DNA of 64,000 bases, from NCBI GenBank assembly GCA_030220185.1, contig JASPKZ010010275.1:930001-994000 (forward strand), written 5' to 3'. The stretch is from Diploptera punctata (lineage: Eukaryota > Arthropoda > Insecta > Blattodea > Blaberidae). The translations under genes were made by a program, and so were the position numbers. Positions 32,331 to 43,463 of the stretch are shown one piece after another. Positions within the stretch are counted from its first letter, which is position 1. Every line of letters starts with the position of its first letter. Below the pieces are notes generated by a model. The model was not told the origin of the DNA. It saw only the letters and a program-made list of their open reading frames with translations, and did not search any database.

Positions 32331-32810
32331 AACTCTTAACAAAGGAGAGGCTATGGTTCAACAATGGACTATGTCATTATAGAAAGATAGATATATATTA
32401 AATAGGCAACTAACTTAATTTCTTTTTTTCTAGGTATAAGTTATAACACTTTTGCTAACTCGTTAATGAAATTCCTTGAGTAATACAGAGGGAATTATTT
32501 TACTTTTTTTTTAAATATAGACCCCCCCCATTTGTTTGGAAACTAACTTCCAAAGGTTAATATCATTAAGCTTAAATAATCATTTACTGTGATAGAGGAT
32601 ATAAAATTGATTTTTTTTATTTGGGAATTTAATTTGTCCTTTGTGGGACGTAGGCATAGGGAATGGTATTAAATACATGTCAAACGTATTTAGTTCAACA
32701 CATATAAGGGCTACTACACTGAATTTTTGGAACCACTTCCTTATGACAGCATAAATACTTAACAAAACTGATAGCAACTTTCACGGAAGGGACTCGTTTT
32801 AGTGACGAGG
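32331..32810. other. No gene recognised
   Basis: AT-rich, with short T-runs and a C-run near 32522. Nothing supported. Confidence 0.4.
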
Positions 32811-32824
32811 AAACGTCGAATAAA

Positions 32825-33130
32825 GTAAAGTAAAGTAGTCCCGCTACAGGCCTCAGGAGGCCCTTGGGGTAGTAGGAGGTTAAGGCTCCCACTTTTTCTA
32901 GACAATCGGCACTTGATGTCAGCCGGGTTGTCAGTCCTGCGTGATGGCCGCCTTTACCCCCAGAACAAGCGTCTGGTACTCATTTCCGTTAGAGGCTGAG
33001 TCGACCCCAGGGCCATAGTGCCGCCGGAAGGTTTGGGTCAGTTTAAAAATCCTGACCCCACCGGGACTTGAACCCTCGACCTTCCGGTTTGTAGCGCAGT
33101 ACCTTAACCACTGTGCTACGGCGTATCCCC
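32825..33130 (-). mobile_element. SINE-C, complete with target duplication
   Basis: A perfect 13-bp direct repeat, aacgtcgaataaa, lies at 32812-32824 and 33131-33143. Inverted SINE-C: aagtaaagtagtcccgctac, cctgcgtgatggccg, gttagaggctgagtcgaccc, and the head with gggacttgaaccctcgacc. Confidence 0.9.
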
Positions 33131-33169
33131 AACGTCGAATAAAACATAGTGAAATTAAAAAACTCCTTT

Positions 33170-33632
33170 TAAAAAAAAGGTTAAACTGAAAATATATAAA
33201 ACTATTATTCTATAAGTTATATTATATGAATGCGAAACATGGACTCTTACTTTAAGGGAGGAAAGGAGATTACGAGTATTTGAGAATAAAGTTCTTAGGA
33301 AAAATTTTGGACCAAAGAGAGATGAACAGACGCACCCGACTGGAGAAGACTACATAAGAGTGAACTATTTGTTCTTTTTTGGAAATCAGATATAATAAGA
33401 ACAGTTAAGTCTCCTAGACTGCGGTAGGCAGGACATGTGGCACGAATGGGAAATGAAAGACGTGCATGGAAGCTTCTAGTAAGAAAACCAGAGGAAAAAC
33501 GCCCAGTTGGTAGACCAAAAATGAGGTAGGAGAATAACATTAACTATCATTTGAAGGAGGTAGATTATACAGGGAATGATTGGAAAACATTCGCTCAGGA
33601 GAGGAGACATTATGTCCGCGCACTCTTATATA
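33170..33632 (+). pseudogene. RTE-A C-terminal fragment
   Basis: Translation in shifted frames gives KLKIYKTIIL, YECETWTLTLREERRLRV, GNERRAWKLL and GRPKMR, then VDYTGNDWKTF. Several indels. It matches the last 150 codons of RTE-A. Confidence 0.75.
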
Positions 33633-33677
33633 TACACATAAATGCACAACTAAGTAACAAGTTTTTTGTAAAATGAA

Positions 33678-34067
33678 TTTTTTTTTCCAAATGCCCCAGG
33701 TTTGTCTTTCGACATTCCTGGTTCCTCTCCTGGCATGGCGTACTTGTAACCCACTTCTGAGGTTGGGGCGCCTGGAAGGCGGGATTACGTTGCCCCGATG
33801 ATATGATGGGTGAAGATGATGATAATGGTGCGCCAGGAGAGTCCCTAATCCTAAGCATAATCTAAGATGAATATGAATGATGATGATTGCGATGCCCATA
33901 TGATTTCGGGGACCGTTTGGGCCTTAAAGCTTTCCTGACATTTGTCTTACAGGTGAGGAAAAACCCCGATAAAAACCTCACCCAGAAAAACTGTCCCGAC
34001 CGGGGATCGAACCCGGGCCCGCTGCGTGACAAGGCAGCACGCTACCCCGAGACCACAGCGGTGGACA
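33678..34067 (-). mobile_element. SINE-B, complete with target duplication
   Basis: Direct repeat taaaatgaa at 33669-33677 and 34068-34076. The inverted tail (ctctcctggcatggcg, cgggattacgttgcccc) is followed by the body and the head with gggatcgaacccgggccc. Confidence 0.85.
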
Positions 34068-34139
34068 TAAAATGAAAAATAAAATTTAAAAAATGCATAT
34101 CTAATAGTAATAGAAGATAACGTGTTGGGACAGGTTTCA

Positions 34140-34642
34140 CACTTCCCAGTACTTGGGTTGCGATATAACTTATGAAGAAGAACAAGATATAAATAAAGAA
34201 ATGCAGAAATTTCAACATATTTATGGAACAAACAGACGAACACTGAGGAACAAAGTAAGAAAGGATACGCAGCTAAGATTTTACTCAACGATGGCACTAC
34301 CAGTGGCGATATATGGAAGTGAGGCCTGGATCCCGAAGGCAAAAGAAAAAAAGTAAAATTCAGGCAGCGGAAATGAGATTCCTATCTGATGTGAAACGTT
34401 GTACAAGAGAAGAACATATTAGAAATGACAATATTAGAGAAGAACTAAACGTACAATCACTTCTTTAACAAGTAGAAGAGCACAGGGACAATTAGACACC
34501 ACATCAGTAAAGAATGACAGACGATAGGATACCAAAGATGGCACTGATGTATAATCCTGGAGGACGAAGATGTGCTGAACTGATGTGGGATCGGAACAGG
34601 TAAAGACCTAATCCGTGAAGTTTGATGATGAAGATTTTAATT
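34140..34642 (+). pseudogene. RTE-like LINE C-terminal fragment with GAT tail
   Basis: Reads YLGCDITYEEEQDINKEM, LPVAIYGSEAWIPK, then in a second frame KIQAAEMRFLSDVKRC, REEHIRNDNIREELNV and DDRIPKMALMYNPGGRR. It ends cgtgaagtttgatgatg. This is the same family as 7192-7405. Confidence 0.75.
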
Positions 34643-35021
34643 TAAGGCATTTTTATAAGAAATATACATTTACATGTAGAAATTTCAGAACTACAAAAAT
34701 ATTGAGGTTATGTCGTTCCCTCAAATAACATAAAAGGATCCAATTAAAAACATACAAGATTTACTTTCGAATACAATTTATAGAAATATATAACGAAATT
34801 AATTTTCTTAAAAAAATATGCTACATAAACATATATGATTAATTAACAAAATCAATGCATTTGTGAAAATTAAGTATAAAAAATGTATTGTCTCTATATT
34901 ATCTATTTTTTTGTTTTTCTTCTCTATTGTCAAGTATTATTTGTTACTTTTGGCAGACCCTATTTGGGTAAATTTGTTAAATAAATAATTTAAATTATAT
35001 ACTTTATTTTGTTTGGAGACA
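34643..35021. other. No gene recognised
   Basis: AT-rich, unremarkable. Confidence 0.4.
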
Positions 35022-35316
35022 CGCCGTAGTTGTAGTGGTTAAGGCATTGCGCTACAAGCCGGAAGGTCGAGGGTTTGAGTCCCGGTATTGCCAGGATTTT
35101 TAAACTGACCCAAAAAAAAAACTCCTGGCGGCACCATGGCCCTGGGGTCGACTCAGCCTCTGACGGAAATGAGTACCAGACGCTTGTTCTGGGGGTAAAG
35201 GCGGCCGTCACACAGGGCTGACATCAAGTTCCGATTATCCAGAAAAAGTGGAAACTTTAACCTCCTACTACCCCAAGGGTCCCCTGAGGCCTGTAGTGGG
35301 ATCACTTTATCTTTAA
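35022..35316 (+). mobile_element. SINE-C, complete
   Basis: Direct orientation: head cgccgtagttgtagtggtta, B-box agggtttgagtcccggt, body ctcctggcggcaccatggcc and tcgactcagcctctgacgg, tail ccaagggtcccctgaggcct then gggatcactttatcttta. Confidence 0.85.
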
Positions 35317-35865
35317 TTTATTTAGCTTTGTTTATGTTTAGCGAAAATTCTAAGTTGATTTTCTTGATTATTTGATAAAAAATGTGACCTAGTTTCTCCA
35401 TTTATTATTACAAATAAAGAATAGATTATAATTTAATGTTTGTGGATTCGAAATTGAACTACTGGGTGATAATGAGTTATTCTAACTACACATTACGATA
35501 TATTTGTTTTTATTGTGATATTTTGTGATGATATGACAATTCTAATCAGGCGAAATATTTCTACCTATATCATAGGAGCTTTATCTCTGTCATCTCTCGG
35601 ACCGAGCATCGCTTCGGCACGAGAAGACAGTTTATTATATTTTTAGTTTAAATAAATAAACACTTTTTAAATTGTCATTTATATAAAAAAAATTAAAAAA
35701 TAATCATTCATATTTCCTCTTGGAAATTTTAACATAGGCTAAGCTATATATCCACAATAAGACATACAATTTCACTCACAAGAAGATAAAACATATACTG
35801 TACATTCGTCTGTACTCAGAAATATGTATTACAAATAAAATGAAATATTTTTAAGCAGATCTTAC
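35317..35865. other. No gene recognised
   Basis: AT-rich. On the minus strand this would be intron following the donor at 35865. Confidence 0.35.
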
Positions 35866-36175
35866 CTGATAAGGGTTGGTATTTCCAGCAGACGATCTCC
35901 CCGAGTTTGAACGGATGACGATACCTCTGCGGGGTACGTCCAGAGGTGCTGGTTGCTACAACCCCCGCCCGATGCTTTCTCACCCACCCCCCTTCATGCT
36001 CAAACCACTTTCCTCAGGCGCCGGCGCCATCCGCACTTCTCTCTCATTGGCCCGTCCAAATGTAGCATCCTCATTGGCTACCTGTCCAAGATTAATACTC
36101 CTAGAAAATAACCAATGGAAATACATCAGAAACTAAAGCATTCTGTTGGAAATGGGCGGAGCATTAAGGGTTGCC
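35866..36175 (-). promoter_or_regulatory. Candidate promoter and noncoding first exon with splice donor
   Basis: The minus strand carries, in order, CTCCGCCCA (GC box, about 36160), CCATTGG (about 36116), GCCAATGAG (about 36080) and GGCCAATGAG (about 36050). A GC-rich stretch follows to CTTATCAG/GTAAGAT at 35866/35865, a consensus 5' splice donor. Multiple CCAAT boxes and a GC box without TATA fit a housekeeping-type promoter. The ATGs present start frames of 15 codons or fewer, so the exon would be 5' UTR. No downstream exon was identified inside the window. A YY1-like ggcggccatcttg lies further upstream at about 36441. Confidence 0.4.
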
Positions 36176-36212
36176 TATATTACAAGATACAATGTGTATA
36201 TGTGTGGGTATA

Positions 36213-36216
<4 letters not shown>

Positions 36217-36260
<44 letters not shown>
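36217..36260. repeat. (TG)n microsatellite
   Basis: About 20 TG units. Confidence 0.9.
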
Positions 36261-36837
36261 TTTTACCGAACGGGTTTGTTAGGAGGATTCTGTTAGGAAA
36301 GAGGAAATGAATAAAAAAAATATCTGGCATGATGTTAAGAGAAAAGATACGTTAAGGAGATTCGTATAAAACTAGCTGAAACTATCCACATAGATAATGC
36401 AGTAACCGATGAAAAATCTTATATGACGTAGATGAAAGGCGGCCATCTTGAGAAATGTAATTTATTAGTATCTAAAGCATTATCTTGATTTTCAAGTTAG
36501 AAAGTTTCTTGTACCAACTTTCTCTTCTGAAGTTTCTTTGAGTTGGAATGGAACCGAAACAAGTCTCTAGTTGGTAATTTCAGTAGATGCAGTTTCTCCT
36601 ACCTTCACTGTAATTTATGCCTTTTGAATAAAGTAAAATACTCTTGTCGACAGATAAAATTATCGTGAAGTTCAATACACCAACATATATTACCCATTGT
36701 AAAACACACAATCAATAAATCATCATTTCATATTTCAATGTAATCGAGTAATGTATTTTTTGTAAATTTATCATTTTCGTTTTAATTGTAGGGTCAAAAC
36801 AACAAAATAATTGAAATATACCTCAATACTAATAAAA
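36261..36837. other. No gene recognised
   Basis: No frame or repeat. Contains the YY1-like motif at about 36441. Confidence 0.35.
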
Positions 36838-37207
36838 TTCATTGTTAAAACCAATGAGGTGGAGAGTCATAAAATAAAATAAGTTAGAATATACCTTCTC
36901 ATTAAAATCCGTCGTCCTCAACTTATGAAATATGTAATCTTTATGCCTGTAGGCCTTCAAGAACATGCGTTCCATCTTCAGCAGGTCATTCTTCGCTACA
37001 ACATCCAGTATGATGGTTGATGCTGGTACAACCATCAGCCACATTAGGACCACCAGCATCAACCATCACACTGAATGTTGTAGCGAAGAGTGACCTGCTA
37101 AAGATGGAACGGATGTTTTGAAAGGCATACAGGCATAAAGATTACATATTTTATAACTTGAGGACGACGGATTTTACCTAAGAAGGTATATATTAACTTA
37201 TTTTAAT
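36838..37207. mobile_element. Foldback element, arms about 150 bp, spacer about 27 bp
   Basis: The left arm (to 37025) and right arm (from 37053) are inverted copies: aaatccgtcgtcctcaact, taatctttatgcctgtagg, cttcgctacaaca, gatggttgatgctgg. The outer part (aaaattcattgttaaaacc...gaggtg) resembles the start of the element at 44795-45045, suggesting one family. No coding sequence. Confidence 0.7.
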
Positions 37208-37221
37208 TTATGAAATATACT

Positions 37222-37945
37222 TACTCACTGGCACTATCGAACCCGTAGATTCATGGCCGCGCGGACATAAGTTCTCCTTACATCTCTATCTTGAGCTAAT
37301 GCTTTCCAATCATTCCTTGTATAATCTACTTCCCTCAAAACATAGTGAATATTATTCTCCCTCCTCATTCTTGGTCTACCAAGTGGACGTTTTCCCTCTG
37401 GTTTTCCAACAAGGAGCTTCCATGCACGTCTATCATTCCCAATTCGTGTCACATGTCCTGCCCATCGCAGTCTACGAGACTTAACTGTTCTTATTATATC
37501 TGGCTTCCTATAAAGACCAGGTAGTTCATTGTTATGCAGACTTCTCCATTCGCCTGTCTGTTCATCTCTCTTTGGTCCAAAAATGTTCCTAAGTACTTTA
37601 TTCTCAAATACTCGTTATCTTTTTTCCTCCCTTAAAGTAAGAGTCCACGTTTCGCACCCATATAATATAACTGGTAGAATAACAGTTTTATATATTTTCA
37701 GTTTAACGTTTTTTGAAAGGAGTTGGGACGTCAAAAGTCCCTGTAATGCATGTTAGCACGCATTTCCAGAATTGAGCCTATGTTTAATTTCTTTATGCAT
37801 CTCATTCCTATTTGTGATTATTGTTCCTAGGTATTTGAATTCAGCCATTCCCTCAAAATTTCCTTCATTTGTCATTAGCTTCCATTATATAATGTATTTT
37901 TACGTGTGACCATATATACTTTCATTGATATTTAATTTTAAATGT
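37222..37945 (-). pseudogene. RTE-A 3' part, 5'-truncated
   Basis: It starts at the RTE-A 3' end (cttactcactggcactatcg) and runs inverted through the C-terminal coding region to the area encoding the YLGT motif (cctaggtatttgaattcagc) and slightly beyond. It keeps a 72-codon open piece with LLVGKPEGKRPLGRPRMR and has frameshifts elsewhere. Confidence 0.8.
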
Positions 37946-37959
37946 TTTATTATGAGGCA

Positions 37960-38300
37960 GTATAAAATGTTCAGGCAAAAACAAATGAACAGACAGATGA
38001 ATAGAGAAAACTTATTAATAGTGAGCTACATTATGTGTATAGGAAGCCAGGTATAATAAGAACAGTTAAGTCTCGTAAATTGCGAAATCAGGACATGTGG
38101 CATATAGGAGGATGAAAGAGGCGATGGAAGCTTCTTCTAGGAAAACCAGAGAGAAAACGCCCAGTTGGTAGACCAAGAATGAGTGGGAGAATAACATTAT
38201 CCATGATTTGAGGGAAGTAGATTATACAGGGGATGATTGGAAAACATTAGCTCAGGATAGGGATGTATGAACCTACGGCTTTGAAAGAGCCAGTTAGTTA
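37960..38300 (+). pseudogene. RTE-A 3' fragment, opposite orientation
   Basis: Direct orientation: gaacagacagatgaatagag, aagaacagttaagtctcgta, cgcccagttggtagacc, ending cggctttgaaagagccagtt. Its 5' break lies beside the 5' break of the inverted copy 37222-37945, a head-to-head arrangement of two truncated copies. Confidence 0.75.
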
Positions 38301-38606
38301 ATTAGATATTTCCCTTTACATAAGTCTTCGAGTGACAAGTGGTTAGTTCATCGCTCTGAATAGATACCTAGTAGGTAACTAGATATAACTTGGATGGGAA
38401 AGGCTAATTAAATTTTACAGAGCCTCTAATTTAGGCTCGATATATATATATATGATATAGCCTATAAAAATTAATATTAACTTCGTTTTTTTCTTCCGTA
38501 GCTACATATTAATCCTATATTACTACAAATAACATTTACAATATTGTTCTATCAACTAAATAAATTAAAGCTTATATATAATACCAGTTAGCATATTGTA
38601 GTTAAG
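38301..38606. other. No gene recognised
   Basis: AT-rich, with a short (TA) run at 38440-38452. Confidence 0.4.
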
Positions 38607-38930
38607 TCCACCGCTGTGGTCTCGAGGTAGTGTGCTGCCTTGTCACGCAGTGGGCACGGGTTCTAACCCTGGTGGGGACAGGCTCCTGGGTGAAGTTTTT
38701 TTGGGGTTTTTCCTCACCTGTAAAACATATGTCAGGAAGCTTAGGGCCCAACGCTCCCCAAAAATCATCCAGCCATCATCATTATCATCATCATCCTTCA
38801 CCGGTGTGGAAAGCAACGGGAAGCTACCACACCTATCATTTCTAGTAAGGCTGTAAATCATAGTATTAGAATGCTATGATTGCAGTGAGAGACCTGCCCT
38901 CGGGCAGAATTAGTATGGATGAATGGACAT
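38607..38930 (+). mobile_element. SINE-A, diverged
   Basis: Head caccgctgtggtctcgag with a mutated B-box (gggttctaaccctggtg), body cctcacctgtaaaacata, tail accggtgtggaaagcaacg and ctgccctcgggcag. Confidence 0.8.
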
Positions 38931-39057
38931 TGTAGTTCATACAAAACAAAGTTTAAATACTCATACATTCAGATGATGACATTAATTCTAGAATTAATAA
39001 AGGTAGAATCAATATGTCGATTAAACAGTGTTTTATGCCATAAAATATCATAATAAG

Positions 39058-39415
39058 TCACGTCTGTGGTCTCGAGGTAGCGTGCTGCCTTGTCACGCAG
39101 CGAGCCCAGGTTCGATTCCCGGTCTGGACAAGTTTCCTGGTTGAGGGTTTTTTGCGGAGTTTTTCGTCGCCTGTAAGACAAATGTCAGGATACTTTAAGG
39201 TCCAAACGATCCCCGAAAATCATCTGTCCATCATTATCAATAACATTATATTCACCTCATTAGATTAAGTTTAGGTTTAAGGTCTCTCCTGGCGCATCAT
39301 TACCCATCTTCATCACCCATCATATCATTGGGGCTGCGCAACCTCGCCTTTCAGGCGCCCCAACCCTAGAAGTGGGTTAAAATACACCAATGCCAGGAGC
39401 GAATAGCGAAATAAC
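39058..39415 (+). mobile_element. SINE-B
   Basis: Head tgtggtctcgaggtagcg and caggttcgattcccggtc, body, then tail tctctcctggcgcatc and caccaatgccaggagcg. Confidence 0.8.
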
Positions 39416-39589
39416 AAACAGATGACATTGAACAAAAAAAAAACAAATATCATAATAAAACAATAACGAATGTTTTAATACAATCGATAAATAATGCAAT
39501 AACATATGGTTCGGACACAGGGCATTTGAAAGTAATAAAATAGTCATAGTATAATTCAACAGAAATTAATTTGTGACAACAATGAGCAA

Positions 39590-39860
39590 GGTTATCGAGA
39601 AGAGAGAAAATTAAAAATAACATTAGATAAAATGTGAAAGAGCAGGGATTCCTAGTATAATTAAGATTACTTGGACATGTGAAAATGATGTAAGACAGAT
39701 TGCCGAAAACTATTTATGAATGGAATCCGACAGAAAGAAGGAAGAAGGAAAATTGGCATGCACATAAAGAGAAGTCTTAACAATGGAATAGGCCTACCGA
39801 TATTTAAAGGAAGGAATGTATAAAATAGAGAGGAATAGCGTATGGCTATAGAATCTTGCA
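39590..39860 (+). pseudogene. RTE-like LINE C-terminal fragment
   Basis: Shifted frames read LRLLGHVKMM, DRLPKTIYEWNPTERR and, near the end, WNRPTDI. Many stops. It belongs to the group with the fragment at 51000-51418. Confidence 0.55.
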
Positions 39861-39919
39861 ATAAACAAAGGTACAAGTCAAAGCCATTGTATAAACCTGA
39901 TTTTTTATTTCAGGATTGT

Positions 39920-40378
39920 TTCTGTTATATGTACAGGTATCCTCAAACAAAATATACAATTTTTTTCTTCCACACTTCCTGGTCTTGAGTGTCTGCTTTT
40001 GCCATATTTCTCTTCTTCATGTTGTCTTCAATTCCCTTCATCCACGTTGGGTTTGGTCTACCACGTTTCCCTTTTCTAGGAGGTATGCATTTCAATACTT
40101 CTTTGTTTGTTTCTGTGTCCCTTCTTCTCATTATATGTCCATACCAACTTAGTTGGATTTCTCCAATCTCTTATAATATATCATTTTCTGAATTCATAAT
40201 TTATATAATTGTATTATTTTTTTATTTTGTCTACTTTTGATATTCTTGCCGATCTTCTTAAAAAGTCAATTTCTGTGACTAATAATTTATTTCTGTGTTT
40301 TTGCTTCAACGTCCATGTTTTCGCACCATATAATAAAATACTATTCACAATTTTGTTATATATTAATAATTTTGTCCT
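39920..40378 (-). pseudogene. RTE-like LINE C-terminal fragment, host of the full-length RTE-A
   Basis: Minus strand: ILLYGAKTWTLKQKH, then FLRRSARISKVDKI, and the frame MRRRDTETNKEVLKCIPPRK with GRPNPTWMKGIEDNM. The fragment continues beyond 43682, so RTE-A inserted within it at cttgattatattcct. Confidence 0.7.
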
Positions 40379-40393
40379 CTTGATTATATTCCT
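40379..40393. repeat. Target-site duplication of RTE-A, left copy
   Basis: cttgattatattcct is repeated exactly at 43668-43682. The outer one to three bases could be shared with element ends, so the true duplication is 12-15 bp. Confidence 0.85.
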
Positions 40394-40425
40394 TACTTAC
40401 TTACTTACTTACTTACTCACTGGCA

Positions 40426-42558
40426 CTATCGAACCCGTAGGTTCATGGCCGCACGGACATAAGCTCTCCATACATCCCTATCCTCAGCTAATGCTTTCCA
40501 ATCATTCCCTGTATAATCTACTTCCCTCAAATCATAGTTAATGTTGTTCTCCCACCTCATTCTTGGTCTACCAACTGGGCGTTTTCCTTCTGGCTTTCCT
40601 ACAAGAAGTTTCCATGCACGTCTTTCATTCCCCATACGCGCAACATGTCCTGCCCATCGCAGTCTACGGGACTTAACTGTTCTTATTATATCTGGCTTCC
40701 TATAAAGACCATGTAGTTCATTGTTATGTAGTCTTCTCCATTCACCTGTCTGTTCATCTCTCTTTGGTCCAAAAATTTTCCTAAGAACTTTATTCTCAAA
40801 TACTCGTAATCTCCTTTCCTCCCTTAAAGTAAGAGTCCATGTTTCGCACCCATATAATATAACTGGTAGAATAATAGTTTTATATATTTTCAGCTTAACG
40901 TTTTTTGAAAGGAGTTGGGACATCAAAAGTCTCTGCAATGCATAATAGCATGCATTTCCAGAATTGAGCCTATGTTTAATTTCTTTGTGCATCTCATTCC
41001 TATTTGTGATTATTGTTCCTAGGTATTTGAATTCAGCCAATTCCTCAAAATTTCCCTCATTTGTCATTAGCTGTCCATTTCCATTATATAATGTATTTCT
41101 ACGTGTGACCATATATTTAGTTTTACTGATATTTACTTCCAGTCCTAATTTCTTAGTGTTACTCAATAGTGTGTGCGTGTTGGCCTTTAGTATCTCCTCG
41201 CTATCGGCCAGTAGTACTACATCATCAGCATAAACTAACAGCTTATTAATACCATTCAGTTGTAAGCCTTCCTCATTCTCTAAAGATTTAATGGCATGCT
41301 CTAGTACAAAATTAAATAGTAGAGGAGATAGTGCATCTCCTTGCTTCAACCCATTCTGGATTTCAAAAGTGTCTGAAAACTGTTTGCCTACACGCACCCT
41401 ACTCGTTGAGCCATTTAGACACATTCGTATAAGTCTAACTAACTTTTTAGGAATTCCGAACTCCAGCAGGATACTATATAACTTCTCCCTCTTAATTGAA
41501 TCATATGCTTTTTTGAAGTCTACATATAGTTGATGTACAGTACCATTATATTCCCATTTCTTTTCTAAAATCTGTCTTATACTAAAAATCTGATCTGTTG
41601 TAGACCTGTTTCTTCTAAATGCACATTGATGATCTCCTAGAATGTCATCAATATAGGGAGTAAGTCTGCTTACTAATATATTTGTTAGAATTTTGTACGA
41701 AGTTGAAAGTAATGAGATGCCCCTATAGTTGTTGCAATCAGTTTTATCTCCTTTCTTATAAATTGGTACGATAATTGATTCCTTCCATTCATCTGGAAGA
41801 GCTTCTTTTTCCCAAATCATACTAAGCAACCAGCGTATCTTGTCCATCAATTTTTCTCCCCCTGATTTTATCAGTTCTGCTGGGATCTCATCTGAACCTG
41901 ATGCTTTATACATCTTCAATTTTTCAATTGCCATTTCAACCTCTAATGCACTTGGCTCTGCGACTAGCATTTCTGCTGTCTGTAACTTATCCTCCTCAAT
42001 GTCCTGTTCTGTATGTACATTTAATAGCTGATTAAAATAACTTTTCCATCTATTTAATATACTCTTGGAATCTGCAATCATATCCCCATTTTCATTCCGA
42101 ATTATGTTTGTTCTAGCCTGAAACCCTTTCTTCTCTATACTAATTCCCTGATATAATTCTCTAATGTTCCTATTTTTTGCATTCATTTCAAGATCATTAA
42201 TCTTCTCTCTCAAATATTCCCTCTTCTTACTCTTTAGTAACTTGGTGGTTTCCCGTCTAACACTACCCAATTGCTCTAAATTTACCTCATTTGGCTCGTG
42301 TAACCATTTCATTTTTGCTAGCTTTCTTTTCTTTACAATGTCGGCACATTCCTCATCAAACCATTTCTTGTTTTGCCTCTTTTTTAAACAACCAATGCTT
42401 TCTGATGCTGACAATTTAATAGTATCTCTTATAGCCTCCCATTCTTTATTTATATCAGTTTCTTCTTCGTTTGCCACATTGTCATCTGAAGATTCCAGTA
42501 CTTCAAATCTATTAGCAATTTTGATTTGGTATTCTTGCCGCATTTCATCATTTTTCAA
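40426..42558 (-). CDS. RTE-A reverse transcriptase frame, 710 codons
   Basis: It encodes the polymerase that copies element RNA at the nicked target (target-primed reverse transcription). Numbering from the first codon (a TTG; the first ATG is codon 6), an N-terminal basic linker spans about 60-170. RT blocks follow: SGSDEIPAELIKSG (220-234), WKESIIVPIYKKGDK (258-272) with NYRGISLLS, LYVDFKKAYDSI (344-355, first catalytic aspartate), GLKQGDALSPLLF (403-415) and LLVYADDVVLLA (440-451, catalytic YADD). Thumb and C-terminal region: LEVNISKTKYM, FKYLGTII, ILYGCETWTL, RLRWAGHVARMG, GRPRMRW. All catalytic residues are intact and no internal stop occurs. The frame overlaps the endonuclease stop by four bases, and the pair is probably one ORF in the active family, split here by one base. 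Confidence 0.92.
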   Translation of the reverse strand: MKNDEMRQEYQIKIANRFEVLESSDDNVANEEETDINKEWEAIRDTIKLSASESIGCLKKRQNKKWFDEECADIVKKRKLAKMKWLHEPNEVNLEQLGSVRRETTKLLKSKKREYLREKINDLEMNAKNRNIRELYQGISIEKKGFQARTNIIRNENGDMIADSKSILNRWKSYFNQLLNVHTEQDIEEDKLQTAEMLVAEPSALEVEMAIEKLKMYKASGSDEIPAELIKSGGEKLMDKIRWLLSMIWEKEALPDEWKESIIVPIYKKGDKTDCNNYRGISLLSTSYKILTNILVSRLTPYIDDILGDHQCAFRRNRSTTDQIFSIRQILEKKWEYNGTVHQLYVDFKKAYDSIKREKLYSILLEFGIPKKLVRLIRMCLNGSTSRVRVGKQFSDTFEIQNGLKQGDALSPLLFNFVLEHAIKSLENEEGLQLNGINKLLVYADDVVLLADSEEILKANTHTLLSNTKKLGLEVNISKTKYMVTRRNTLYNGNGQLMTNEGNFEELAEFKYLGTIITNRNEMHKEIKHRLNSGNACYYALQRLLMSQLLSKNVKLKIYKTIILPVILYGCETWTLTLREERRLRVFENKVLRKIFGPKRDEQTGEWRRLHNNELHGLYRKPDIIRTVKSRRLRWAGHVARMGNERRAWKLLVGKPEGKRPVGRPRMRWENNINYDLREVDYTGNDWKALAEDRDVWRAYVRAAMNLRVR

Positions 42559-43463
42559 GTTTTTAATTCATATTTTACAGAATCATCTTTAGCGTTTGTT
42601 CCTCTCATAAGCGATAGCCGTTGTCTGATTTTCACCTTGACCAGATGATGATCTGAATTGCAGTCTGTCCCTCTAACTGATCTAACATCAATGATGCTAC
42701 TGTGCCAGCGTTTATCCACTAATACATGATCTATCTGGTTCCGAGTTTCTCCATCTGGGGACGTCCAGGTGTATTTATGAATATCCTTATGCTGAAATGT
42801 TGTGCTCTTAACAATGAGATTCTTTGATGTGGCAAATGTGACTAATCTAACCCCGTTGTCGTTACTATCTTCATGAAGACTGAATTTGCCTATTGTTGGT
42901 TTGAATATATCTTCCCGCCCCACTTTTGCATTAAAATCTCCTAAGACAATTTTCATATGATATCGTGAAAGGCTATCAAATAAGCATTCTAATTCTTCAT
43001 AGAACTCATCCTTGATCTTGTCATCTTTATCTTCTGTGGGGGCATGTACATTTACAATTATAAAATCATGTCGTTTACCCTTTAGAATTATGTATGATAT
43101 CCTATCACTAACAAACTTAATATCTCGGATAGCGGATAGGATCCTCCTTCTGACTAAAAAACCTGTTCCAAATGCAGGTCTTTCTGCACCCCCATAGTAT
43201 AATGCAAAGCTTCCTGATTCCTGACTACCTTCTCCTGGCCACCTAACTTCCTGTAAAGCGACTATATCCAAGGGCGATTTATCCAATTCCCGCGTTAATA
43301 TCTCTAGTGCCCCGCTATTGTATAAAGTCCTAACATTCCATGTTCCTAGGAACATGTCCCTGTGTTTGAGCCTTTGGCATGGGTTCCCTGAAGTAGTCCC
43401 CGCCCGGAGAACCGAATGGGGGACTATTTGACCTCCGGAAAATTTTACCCCAGTAGAACCCAT
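42555..43463 (-). CDS. RTE-A AP-type endonuclease frame, 302 codons
   Basis: It makes the target nick that primes reverse transcription. The fold is that of the exonuclease-endonuclease-phosphatase family, often annotated in insects as craniofacial development protein 2-like. Catalytic and metal-binding positions are all present: GTWNVRTL (N43), LQEVRW (E72), VNVHAPTE (H140), LGDFNAKVG (D176, N178), NQIDHVLVD (D245) and NSDHHLV (D271, H272). The ATG at 43463 follows the 5' UTR; an out-of-frame ATG lies 8 bases upstream. It terminates at a TGA (42557-42555) right where the RT frame opens in the -1 register. Without RT on the same polypeptide the product would probably be inert unless reinitiation or frameshifting occurs. 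Confidence 0.9.
   Translation of the reverse strand: MGSTGVKFSGGQIVPHSVLRAGTTSGNPCQRLKHRDMFLGTWNVRTLYNSGALEILTRELDKSPLDIVALQEVRWPGEGSQESGSFALYYGGAERPAFGTGFLVRRRILSAIRDIKFVSDRISYIILKGKRHDFIIVNVHAPTEDKDDKIKDEFYEELECLFDSLSRYHMKIVLGDFNAKVGREDIFKPTIGKFSLHEDSNDNGVRLVTFATSKNLIVKSTTFQHKDIHKYTWTSPDGETRNQIDHVLVDKRWHSSIIDVRSVRGTDCNSDHHLVKVKIRQRLSLMRGTNAKDDSVKYELKT

Noticed and set aside
35022..35100. SINE heads as functional tRNA genes
   Set aside because: They have A- and B-box similarity but lack paired acceptor stems and are followed by SINE bodies. They are dispersed repeats.
40721..42592. Plus-strand frames of 74-142 codons across the RTE-A region
   Set aside because: They are shadows of the minus-strand EN and RT frames.
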